From Mycobacterium sp. IS-836 (GTDB taxonomy: Bacteria > Actinomycetota > Actinomycetes > Mycobacteriales > Mycobacteriaceae), in NCBI RefSeq assembly GCF_001954275.1, contig NZ_MBEU01000055.1, positions 62,001-126,000 on the forward strand: a DNA stretch of 64,000 nt. The letters are read 5' to 3'. The notes under the pieces are model-generated. The model was not told the DNA's origin, ran no database searches, and saw nothing but the letters and a program-made list of their open reading frames with translations. How positions within the stretch are numbered: the stretch's first letter is position 1; each line of letters begins with the position of its first letter. Positions 56,703-64,000 of this stretch are shown in pieces. Both the position numbers and the translations under genes were made by a program.

Positions 56703-57557
56703 GTGACCCTCGAGCCGCCGCCCGAACTTGTGCTGACGGCGTTCGGTTTGACCGGTGTCAAGCCCATCGCCCTCGGCGCCGGCTGGGAAGGCGGCTGGCG
56801 ATGCGGCGAGGTCGTGTTGTCGATCGTGGCCGACCACGCGCGCGCCGCCTGGTCGGCGCGGGTCCGCGAGACGCTGTTCGTCGACGGGGTGCGCCTGGCC
56901 CGGCCGGTCCGCTCGACCGACGGACGCTACGTCGTCTCGGGCTGGCGAGCCGACACGTTCGTCGCCGGCACACCAGAAGCCCGGCACGACGAGGTGGTCT
57001 CGGCGGCGGTGCGGCTGCACGAAGCCACCGGCAAACTGGAGCGCCCCCGATTCCTGACCCAGGGGCCCACCGCGCCGTGGGGAGACGTCGACGTCTTCAT
57101 CGCGGCGGATCGCGCCGCGTGGGAGGAGCGGCCGCTGGCCTCGGTGCCGCCGGGGGCGCGCACCGCGCCGCCGAGCGCGGACGCCCAGCGGTCGGTCGAG
57201 CTGATCCACCAGCTCGCCACCCTGCGCCGCCCCACCAAGAGCCCCAACCAGCTGGTGCACGGAGACCTTTATGGCACAGTGCTTTTCATCGGCACGGCCG
57301 CGCCGGGGATCACCGACATCACGCCCTACTGGCGACCCGCGTCATGGGCCGCGGGTGTGGTCGTCGTCGACGCGTTGTCCTGGGGCGAGGCCGACGACGG
57401 ACTAATCGAACGCTGGAGCGCGCTGCCGGAGTGGCCGCAGATGTTGTTGCGCGCGTTGATGTTTCGCCTCGCGGTGCATGCCCTGCATCCGCGGTCGACG
57501 GCGGAAGCCTTCCCGGGCCTGGCCCGCACCGCGGCGCTGGTCCGGTTGGTGCTCTGA
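56703..57557 (+). CDS. TIGR02569-family protein (Rv3205c-like), kinase-fold-like
   Basis: 284 residues from GTG 56703; GTG 56679 is the alternative. Stretches such as GAGWEGGWRCGEVVLSIVAD, RPVRSTDGRYVVSGWRADTF, VHGDLYGTVLFIGTAAPGITDITPYWRP and VVDALSWGEAD resemble a phosphotransferase/aminoglycoside-kinase-like fold (HGD as catalytic loop). It is specific to actinobacteria. The role is unknown. Confidence 0.85.
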   Translation: MTLEPPPELVLTAFGLTGVKPIALGAGWEGGWRCGEVVLSIVADHARAAWSARVRETLFVDGVRLARPVRSTDGRYVVSGWRADTFVAGTPEARHDEVVSAAVRLHEATGKLERPRFLTQGPTAPWGDVDVFIAADRAAWEERPLASVPPGARTAPPSADAQRSVELIHQLATLRRPTKSPNQLVHGDLYGTVLFIGTAAPGITDITPYWRPASWAAGVVVVDALSWGEADDGLIERWSALPEWPQMLLRALMFRLAVHALHPRSTAEAFPGLARTAALVRLVL

Positions 57558-57561
57558 ATCG

Positions 57562-57870
57562 CTAACTCCCGGACGGGAACTCGTAGCGCACCTCACGCAA
57601 CGGAATCTTGCCGTCGACGGCCAGAATCCCCTCGGCGCGCAGCAGTTCCAGCTGCCGGCTGGTCAGGTGCCGCGCGGGACGCCCGGATGCGGTGATCACG
57701 CGGTGCCAGGGCAGGTCGGAGGAGTCGACCCGCATGATCCATCCGACGATGCGGGGACTGGAAAGCCCTGCGACGGCAGCGATGTCGCCGTAGGTAGCCA
57801 CCCTGCCGGACGGAATGGACGCGACAAGCGAGCGGACCCGCTCGACCTGCTCGTCGGTCACCTGCGCCAT
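57562..57870 (-). CDS. Alkyltransferase-like protein ATL (Rv3204-like)
   Basis: 102 residues from ATG 57870. It matches the Ogt/AGT DNA-binding domain (VASIPSGRVATYGDIAAVAGLSSPRIVGWIM) but in place of PCHR has PWHR (Trp55), the hallmark of ATLs, which bind O6-alkylguanine without repairing it and hand the lesion to nucleotide excision repair. Only 2 bp separates it from lipV. Confidence 0.92.
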   Translation of the reverse strand: MAQVTDEQVERVRSLVASIPSGRVATYGDIAAVAGLSSPRIVGWIMRVDSSDLPWHRVITASGRPARHLTSRQLELLRAEGILAVDGKIPLREVRYEFPSGS

Positions 57871-57872
57871 GA

Positions 57873-58682
57873 TCAGCGGCCGTCCAGTAGCGCGCGAGCC
57901 AGCGCGGCCACTTCCGTGTGCTTGGCGTAGGGCACCATGTGGTTGCACTCGAAGTCGAGCAGCTGAAAATCGGATCCCAAGCGTTGTCGAAGACCCGCGA
58001 TGAGTCGGTCGGTGACGTAGGGCGGCGTGGTCCACATCGCCCGCACCAGGGTCGTCGCCGTTCCCGCCGGCGGTAACACGATGTCGCGGGCCAACTCGCT
58101 CCAGTAGGACATCATCGCCGGCAGGCTGACGCGCCACCCGTACCGTCCGCTCGGCAGCTCGACCAGGTGCTCGTCGAGCTCGGCGTCGAGCAGGGCGGGA
58201 TCCACGTCCGACCACGAGCCCGTCGTCTTCTCCATGCGGGCCTCGGCGGCGTCCGGATAGTCGGGCGAGGAGAGCATGGCGTCGGCGATCTCCCGCATCC
58301 AGGTTCCGTCCAGGCCGACCGCCGGATCGAGCAGCAGCAGGCCCGCCACCAGGTCGGGTCGGGCCGCGGCCAGATGCATGGCCAGCGCGCCGCCGAAGGA
58401 GTGCCCGACCACCAGCACCGGCCCCCCTCCTTTGGCGGCCTCGGCGTCGAGCAGCGCGGCGAACGCCGAGACGTTGGCCTCGATGTTCCACGGAGCCGAC
58501 CACGACGATCGGCCGTGGCCGAGCAGATCGGGTGCCGCGACGGCGATTTTGGGCAGCGCGTCGGCCAGTTTCTGCCAGCGCTGCCCGTGGCCGGTCAGCC
58601 CGTGGAGGGCGAGCATCCGCACCGGGCCGGCGGGGCCGTAGCGGTGCACGTGAAGGTCGCCGGTCACGCATCGATCGGTCAC
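57873..58682 (-). CDS. lipV: Alpha/beta hydrolase LipV (Rv3203-like)
   Basis: 269 residues from GTG 58682; GTG 58667 would fit the M. tuberculosis length as well. Oxyanion region: MLALHGLTGHGQRW; nucleophile Ser in VVGHSFGGALAM; catalytic His in ECNHMVPYAKH. It is an esterase/lipase of the LIP family; the substrate is unknown. No signal peptide is seen. It is transcribed with ATL and is divergent from adnA. Confidence 0.88.
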   Translation of the reverse strand: MTDRCVTGDLHVHRYGPAGPVRMLALHGLTGHGQRWQKLADALPKIAVAAPDLLGHGRSSWSAPWNIEANVSAFAALLDAEAAKGGGPVLVVGHSFGGALAMHLAAARPDLVAGLLLLDPAVGLDGTWMREIADAMLSSPDYPDAAEARMEKTTGSWSDVDPALLDAELDEHLVELPSGRYGWRVSLPAMMSYWSELARDIVLPPAGTATTLVRAMWTTPPYVTDRLIAGLRQRLGSDFQLLDFECNHMVPYAKHTEVAALARALLDGR

Positions 58683-58760
58683 GCGTCGATGATGCCAGGC
58701 CGGACCGTCGCGGTCCGCGGGCGCGGCCGACTTGTCAGACCCTCGTGATCTCATGCCGCT

Positions 58761-61700
58761 ATGTCGTTCACGTCGGGGTCATTCGCCTGGGACGCCGACG
58801 CCGGTGCCGTGCTGGCGCCGGGCGCGCGCGGGATGATCCGCGTCCTGGGCGGGCCCGGCACCGGCAAGAGCAGCCTGCTCGTCGATGCCGCGGCCGCTCG
58901 GATCGGCGCCGGTGTCGATCCGGAATCGGTTCTGCTGCTTACCGGTTCCGGCCGGCTGGGGATGCGGGAGCGCAGCACCTTGACGAGGGCGCTGCTGCGG
59001 TCGCATACCGACGGCGCGCGGCGCGCCGCGGTTCGCGAGCCCATGGTCCGCACCGTGCACAGCTACGCCTACGCGGTGTTGCGCCGGGCCGCCGATCGCG
59101 CCGGCGATGCGCCGCCCCGCCTGGTCACCAGCGCCGAACAGGACGCCATCATTCGCGAACTGCTCGCCGGTGACCTCGACGACGGCCCGGCCGCGGCGGT
59201 CGCGTGGCCGGCGCACCTGCGGCCGGCGTTGCGCACCGCCGGGTTCGCCGCCGAATTGCGAAACTTGTTGGCGCGCTGCGCCGAACGCGGAGTGGACGCG
59301 CAGGAGCTGCAGCGGCTGGGCCGTCGATGCCGGCGCCCGGAGTGGAGCGCCGCCGGCCAGTTCGCGCAGCAATACGAACAGGTGATGTTGCTGCGGGCGG
59401 CGGTCGGGACGGCGGCGCCGCAGGCGACGACGCCGGCGCTGGGCGCTGCCGAACTAGTGGGTGCGGCGCTGGAAGCGTTCGCGGTCGATCCGGAGCTGCT
59501 GGCCGCCGAGCGCGCCCGGGTCCGGGTGCTGTTGATCGACGACGCCCAGCAACTCGACCCGCAGGCGGCACGGCTGGTTCGGGTGCTGGCGGCGGGAACC
59601 GACCTGACGCTGGTCGCGGGCGATCCCAACCAGGCGGTGTTCGGGTTCCGCGGCGGTGAACCGGCGGGCCTGCTCGACGGCGATACGCCGTCGGTGACAC
59701 TGACCGCATCGCATCGCTGCGCTCCCGCGGTGGCGCGCGCCGTCAGCGGCATCGCGCGCCGGCTGCCCGGCAGCACCGGGGGCAGACAGATCGACGGCAC
59801 CGGGCCCGACGACGGCGCGGTCGCGGTGCGCCTGGCCGCCTCGGCGCACGCGGAGGCCGCGATGATCGCCGACGCGCTGCGGCGTGCGCACCTCGTCGAC
59901 GGCGTCCCGTGGTCGCAGATGGCGGTCATCGTCCGGTCGGTGCCCCGGGTCGGTGCGCGGCTGCAGCGTGCCCTGGCCGCCGCCGGGGTCCCGGTGGCGC
60001 TTCCGGCGCTCGGCGGGCCGTTGTCCGAGGAGCCGGCGCCCCGGGCGCTGTTGACGGTGTTGGCGGCCACCGCCGAGGGGCTCGACGGCGACCGGGCGCT
60101 GGCGTTGCTGACCGGGCCAATCGGTCGCGTCGATCCGGTCTCGCTGCGGCAGCTGCGCCGCACGCTGCAACGCTTATCCGACGGCGCGGCAAGGAATTTC
60201 GGCGACCTGGTGGTCGACGCCCTGCGCGCCGATGCGCCGCTTTCCGGCGCGCACGCCCGCCCGCTGCGACGGGTGCGCGCCGTGCTGGACGCGGCCGCCC
60301 GCTGCCACCGCGACGGCCAAGATCCGCGCTTCACCCTGTGGGCGGCGTGGCACCGGTCCGGTCTGCAGCGCCGCTGGCTCTCGGCCAGCGAGCGCGGCGG
60401 GCCCGCGGGGGCCCAGGCCACCCGGGACCTGGAAGCGGTCACGGCGCTGTTCGACGTCACCGATCAGTACGTGTCCCGCACGTCCGGCGCGTCGTTGCGC
60501 GGACTGCTCGAGCACGTCGCGGCGCTACAGCTGCCCGGCGCCAACCCCGAGCCGGCGTCGACAGCCGAACAGGTCAGGGTGCTCAGCGCACACGCCGCGC
60601 TCGGACACGAGTGGGATCAGGTCGTCATCGCGGGCCTGCAGGATGGGTTGTGGCCCAACACGATTCCGCGCGGCGGGGTGCTGGGCACCCAACGGCTGCT
60701 CGACGCGCTGGACAGCATCACCGAGGACGCCTCGGCCATCGCGCCGCTGCTGGCCGAGGAGCGCCGGCTGCTGGTCACCGCGATGGGCCGGGCCCGGCGC
60801 GCGCTGTTGGTGACCGCCGTGGACGGCGACGCCGGCGGCGCGGGCGACGACACCGCGCTACCCTCGGCGTTCTTCTTCGAGATCGCACAGTGGGCGACCG
60901 ATGATCCCTTTGCGGTGCAGCCGATTTCAGCGCCGCGAGTGTTGTCGGCGGCCGCGCTGGTGGGCCGATTGCGCGGCGTCGTGTGCGCACCAGAGGGCGC
61001 CGTGGACGATGCGGCCCGCGATTGTGCGGCAACGCAATTGGCCCGGCTGGCCAAGGCCGGTGTGCCCGGCGCCGACCCGGCGGCCTGGCAGGGCCTGACC
61101 GCGGTCAGCACCGCCGAGCCGCTCCGCGGCCCCGACGAGCCCGTCACGTTGACACCGTCGACGCTGCAGACCCTCACCGACTGCCCGCTGCGCTGGCTCG
61201 CCGAACGCCACGGCGGCACCAACCCCCGTGATCTGCGGTCCACCATCGGCTCGGTGCTGCACGCGCTGATCGCCGAGCCGGGCAAAAGCGAAGCGCAACT
61301 GCTGGCCGAGCTGGACCGGGCGTGGGAGCAGCTGCCCTTCGACGCCCCCTGGCATTCGGCCAACGAGCTGGCCCGGTACCGCGGCATGATCCGGGCGTTC
61401 GTCGAGTGGCGGGCGCAGACCCGAGCCGAACTGAGCGAGGTCGGCGTCGAGGTCGACGTCGACGGGGCCCTACCGGCGCCGCGCGACAATGCCCGCCGAG
61501 GCGGCGAAGTCCGGCTGCGCGGCCGGGTCGACCGGCTGGAGCGCGACGGCGCCGGCCGGCTGGTGATCGTCGACGTCAAGACCGGCAAAACCCCGGTCAG
61601 CAAGGACGACGCGCAGCAACACGCTCAGCTGGCCATGTACCAGCTCGCGGTGGCCGACGGCATGATCGGCGCCGCGGGCAGCGAACCGGGCGGTGCGCGG

Positions 61701-61913
61701 CTGGTGTACATCGGCAAGACGGGGGCAGGCGGCGCCGTCGAACGCGAGCAGGATCCGCTGACGCCGGCCGCCCGCGACGAGTGGCGCGAGCTCGTCCGCA
61801 CGGCGGCCGACGCGACCGCGGGGCCGCAATTCATCGCCCGGCGCAACGACGGGTGCACGCACTGCCCGATGCGGCCGTGCTGCCCGGCCCACGTCGACGG
61901 GTCGGCGCCGTGA
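58761..61913 (+). CDS. adnA: Helicase-nuclease subunit AdnA
   Basis: 1050 residues. Walker A-like LGGPGTGKSSLL, UvrD/Rep-type motifs (LLIDDAQQLDPQAARLVRVL, AGDPNQAVFGFRGGEP, VLSAHAALGHEWDQVVIAGL), and a C-terminal RecB-family nuclease with VIVDVKTGK and four Cys (DCPLRW near 810 and CTHCPMRPCC at the end) that hold an iron-sulfur cluster. AdnAB resects DNA double-strand ends in mycobacteria. The stop overlaps the adnB start (GTGA). Confidence 0.95.
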   Translation: MSFTSGSFAWDADAGAVLAPGARGMIRVLGGPGTGKSSLLVDAAAARIGAGVDPESVLLLTGSGRLGMRERSTLTRALLRSHTDGARRAAVREPMVRTVHSYAYAVLRRAADRAGDAPPRLVTSAEQDAIIRELLAGDLDDGPAAAVAWPAHLRPALRTAGFAAELRNLLARCAERGVDAQELQRLGRRCRRPEWSAAGQFAQQYEQVMLLRAAVGTAAPQATTPALGAAELVGAALEAFAVDPELLAAERARVRVLLIDDAQQLDPQAARLVRVLAAGTDLTLVAGDPNQAVFGFRGGEPAGLLDGDTPSVTLTASHRCAPAVARAVSGIARRLPGSTGGRQIDGTGPDDGAVAVRLAASAHAEAAMIADALRRAHLVDGVPWSQMAVIVRSVPRVGARLQRALAAAGVPVALPALGGPLSEEPAPRALLTVLAATAEGLDGDRALALLTGPIGRVDPVSLRQLRRTLQRLSDGAARNFGDLVVDALRADAPLSGAHARPLRRVRAVLDAAARCHRDGQDPRFTLWAAWHRSGLQRRWLSASERGGPAGAQATRDLEAVTALFDVTDQYVSRTSGASLRGLLEHVAALQLPGANPEPASTAEQVRVLSAHAALGHEWDQVVIAGLQDGLWPNTIPRGGVLGTQRLLDALDSITEDASAIAPLLAEERRLLVTAMGRARRALLVTAVDGDAGGAGDDTALPSAFFFEIAQWATDDPFAVQPISAPRVLSAAALVGRLRGVVCAPEGAVDDAARDCAATQLARLAKAGVPGADPAAWQGLTAVSTAEPLRGPDEPVTLTPSTLQTLTDCPLRWLAERHGGTNPRDLRSTIGSVLHALIAEPGKSEAQLLAELDRAWEQLPFDAPWHSANELARYRGMIRAFVEWRAQTRAELSEVGVEVDVDGALPAPRDNARRGGEVRLRGRVDRLERDGAGRLVIVDVKTGKTPVSKDDAQQHAQLAMYQLAVADGMIGAAGSEPGGARLVYIGKTGAGGAVEREQDPLTPAARDEWRELVRTAADATAGPQFIARRNDGCTHCPMRPCCPAHVDGSAP

Positions 61914-64000
61914 ACGCGCGCTACAGCCCGGACGAATTGGTTTGTGCGCTAGGGTGTTTCCCGCCGACCGCCGAGCAGGCCGCGGTCATCGCGGCCCCGC
62001 CGGGCCCCTTGGTCGTCATCGCCGGGGCGGGGGCAGGGAAGACCGAGACGATGGCCGCGCGCGTGGTGTGGCTCGTCGCCAACGGCTACGCCGAACCCGG
62101 CCAGGTGCTCGGGCTGACCTTCACCCGCAAGGCGGCCGGCCAGCTGCTGCGACGAGTCCGCTCCCGGCTGGCCCGGTTGGCCGGCATCGGCCTTGGCCCG
62201 ACCGGCCCCACGGGCCCGGCGCCCGTCGAACCGGCGGGCAGCCCGATCGTCGGCACCTACCACGCTTTCGCCGGCTCCTTGCTGCGCGAGTACGGCCTGC
62301 TGTTGCCCGTTGAGCCCGACACGCGGTTGCTCAGCGAGACCGAGCTCTGGCAGCTGGCCTTCGACGTGGTCAACGGATATCGGGGTGAGCTGCACACCGA
62401 CAAGAGCCCGGCCGCGGTCACGTCGATGGTGCTGCGGTTGTGGGGTCAGCTGGCCGAGCACCTGGTGGACACCGATCAGCTGCGTGACACCCACGTGGAG
62501 CTGGAGCGGCTGGTCCACACCCTGCCGGCGGGCCCCTACCAGCGCGAGCGGGGTCCCAGCCAGTGGCTGCTCCGGCTGCTGGCCACCCAGACCGAGCGGG
62601 CCGAGCTGGTGCCGTTGCTCGACGCGCTGGCCGAGCGAATGCGCACCGGGAAGGTCATGGACTTCGGCATGCAAATGGCCTCGGCGGCCCGGCTGGCGGC
62701 GAACTTCCCCCAGGTCGGCGGGGACCTGCGGAACCGCTACCGGGTCGTCCTGCTCGACGAGTACCAGGACACCGGGCACGCCCAGCGGGTGGCGCTGTCC
62801 GCGTTGTTCGGCGGAGGCCGTGACGACGGGTTGGCGCTGACGGCCGTCGGCGATCCGATTCAGTCGATCTACGGGTGGCGCGGCGCGTCGGCAACCAACC
62901 TGCCGCGCTTCACCACCGACTTCCCCCACGCCAATGGCACCCCCGCGCCGGTCCTGGAGCTGCGCACCAGCTGGCGCAACCCGCCGCGCGCCCTGCAGCT
63001 GGCCAACGCCATCTCGGCGGAGGCGCGGCGGCGGTCGGTTGCCGTGCATGCGTTGCGCCCGCGCCCGGACGCGTTGCCCGGCACGGTCGCGTGCGCGCTG
63101 CTTCCCGACGCAGGAGCCGAGCGCGAGTGGATCGCCGACCACGTGCGCCGGCACTACCAGCGGGCCCGCGCCGAGGGCGTCAGCCCGCCGACCGCCGCGG
63201 TGCTGGTGCGCCGCAACGCCGATGCCGCACCCATTGCCGACGCCCTACGCGCCCGCGGCATCCCGGTCGAGGTCGTCGGGCTCGCCGGCCTGCTGTCGGT
63301 GCCCGAGGTCGCCGACGTCGTGGCGATGCTGCGGCTGGTTGCCGACCCGACCGCGGGGGCGGCGGCGATGCGCGTGCTCACCGGCCCCCGATGGCGCCTC
63401 GGCGGGCGGGACGTTGCCGCGCTGTGGCGGCGCGCGCTGGCCCTCGCGGCGGGACTGGGGGCACCACCCGCTTGCGGGGGACGCCCCGACGACGCGCCCT
63501 CGGCCGTGTCGATCGCGAGGGCGGCGGGGCCGGACGCCGACACCGCATGCCTGGCCGACGCGATCGGCGATCCCGGGCCGGCCGGGTCGTATTCGGTTGC
63601 GGGATATCGGCGGATCACCGCGCTGGCCGCCGAGCTGAGCGCGCTGCGCGCCCACCTCGGCCATTCGCTGCCCGAGCTGGTCGCCGAGGTCCGGCGGGTG
63701 CTCGGCGTCGACTGCGAAGCCCGGGCCGCCGCAGGGGCCGGCGCCGGCTGGGCCGGCGCCGAACACCTCGACGCGTTCGCAGACGTGGTCGCCGGCTATG
63801 CCGAACGAACGCGGGCCGCGGCGGCCGACACGACGGCGGCGGCGTCGGTCGCGGGCCTGCTGGCCTACCTCGACGCGGCCGAGGTGGTCGAAAATGGCTT
63901 GGCCCCTGCTCCATTGACGGCCGCCCGGGACCGGGTCCAGGTCCTCACGGTGCATTCCGCGAAGGGCTTGGAGTGGCAACTGGTGGCGGTCGCACACCTG
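61910..64000 (+). CDS. adnB: Helicase-nuclease subunit AdnB (3' truncated by window)
   Basis: It starts with GTG 61910 in a 4-bp overlap with adnA, and about 697 codons are open to the edge. PPTAEQAAVIAAPPGP (Q motif), Walker A IAGAGAGKTETMAA, GLTFTRKAAGQLL, Walker B VVLLDEYQDTGHAQRV, VGDPIQSIYGWRGASA and VLTVHSAKGLEWQLVAVAHL are the SF1 UvrD-like helicase motifs in order. The nuclease domain is beyond the window. AdnB is the leading motor of the pair. Confidence 0.95.
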   Translation, partial: MNARYSPDELVCALGCFPPTAEQAAVIAAPPGPLVVIAGAGAGKTETMAARVVWLVANGYAEPGQVLGLTFTRKAAGQLLRRVRSRLARLAGIGLGPTGPTGPAPVEPAGSPIVGTYHAFAGSLLREYGLLLPVEPDTRLLSETELWQLAFDVVNGYRGELHTDKSPAAVTSMVLRLWGQLAEHLVDTDQLRDTHVELERLVHTLPAGPYQRERGPSQWLLRLLATQTERAELVPLLDALAERMRTGKVMDFGMQMASAARLAANFPQVGGDLRNRYRVVLLDEYQDTGHAQRVALSALFGGGRDDGLALTAVGDPIQSIYGWRGASATNLPRFTTDFPHANGTPAPVLELRTSWRNPPRALQLANAISAEARRRSVAVHALRPRPDALPGTVACALLPDAGAEREWIADHVRRHYQRARAEGVSPPTAAVLVRRNADAAPIADALRARGIPVEVVGLAGLLSVPEVADVVAMLRLVADPTAGAAAMRVLTGPRWRLGGRDVAALWRRALALAAGLGAPPACGGRPDDAPSAVSIARAAGPDADTACLADAIGDPGPAGSYSVAGYRRITALAAELSALRAHLGHSLPELVAEVRRVLGVDCEARAAAGAGAGWAGAEHLDAFADVVAGYAERTRAAAADTTAAASVAGLLAYLDAAEVVENGLAPAPLTAARDRVQVLTVHSAKGLEWQLVAVAHL

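Noticed and set aside
57562..58671. A 369-residue version of the ATL protein
   Set aside because: The added N-terminal part is lipV read in another frame. The ATG at 57870 gives the family length.

Overview
The window is GC-rich actinobacterial DNA. Its gene content and order identify it as a Mycobacterium, most likely a slow-growing non-tuberculous species. From about 11.2 kb to the right edge the core genes follow, from memory, the M. tuberculosis H37Rv order Rv3242c to Rv3201c, with most of them read on the + strand here: comF-like, hpf, secA1, mddA-like, TrkA-C/Kef pair, Rv3235-like, tgs3-like, ppk2, Rv3231c-like, Rv3230c/desA3, rsgA/aroA, SRAP, Rv3224-like SDR, sigH/rshA, TB7.3, pdtaS, whiB1, Rv3218-like, Rv3217c/Rv3216-like, entC/gpm2, parA-like, Rv3212-like, rhlE, Rv3210c/Rv3209/TB9.4/Rv3208-like, Rv3207c, moeZ/moeB1, Rv3205c, ATL, lipV and adnA/adnB (adnB is cut by the window end). 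The species cannot be fixed from the sequence alone.

Four stretches interrupt this backbone and look accessory. (1) 1-11.2 kb: an AraC fragment, a thioesterase plus luciferase-like monooxygenase pair flanked by a second AraC remnant, a methyltransferase, and then a same-strand redox cluster: an atypical CRP/FNR regulator, nitronate monooxygenase, SDR, GMC oxidoreductase, frameshifted FAD monooxygenase, CYP142-like P450 and frameshifted hemerythrin-like gene. (2) 16.0-18.4 kb: an unrecognised gene followed by a tandem HD/HD-GYP protein fused to a LuxR-type HTH. (3) 27.4-33.1 kb: several small proteins and an operon of thiolase, NmrA-like protein, nitrilase and DUF302, divergent from an HxlR regulator across a clear inverted repeat. 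(4) 36.2-39.1 kb: a 13E12-type HNH protein, a 3-hydroxyacyl-CoA dehydrogenase and a small secreted protein behind a near-perfect 32-bp palindrome.

The core includes protein export (SecA1), ribosome hibernation and assembly (HPF, RsgA, the tiny protein bL37), lipid desaturation (DesA3 plus its reductase, sharing a repeated operator), redox stress control (SigH/RshA with an autoregulatory-type promoter and a possible N-terminally extended SigH), two-component and Fe-S signalling (PdtaS, WhiB1), polyphosphate use (PPK2), shikimate and isochorismate synthesis (AroA, EntC) and DNA end resection (AdnAB).

No tRNA, rRNA, CRISPR array or complete insertion sequence was seen. Non-coding features of note are a dispersed hairpin element of about 60 bp (two tandem copies at 27.2 kb, one at 39.0 kb), a bidirectional terminator between pdtaS and whiB1, a CRP-type site upstream of whiB1, and several candidate operators. 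Gene equivalences to H37Rv are from memory and were not checked by alignment.
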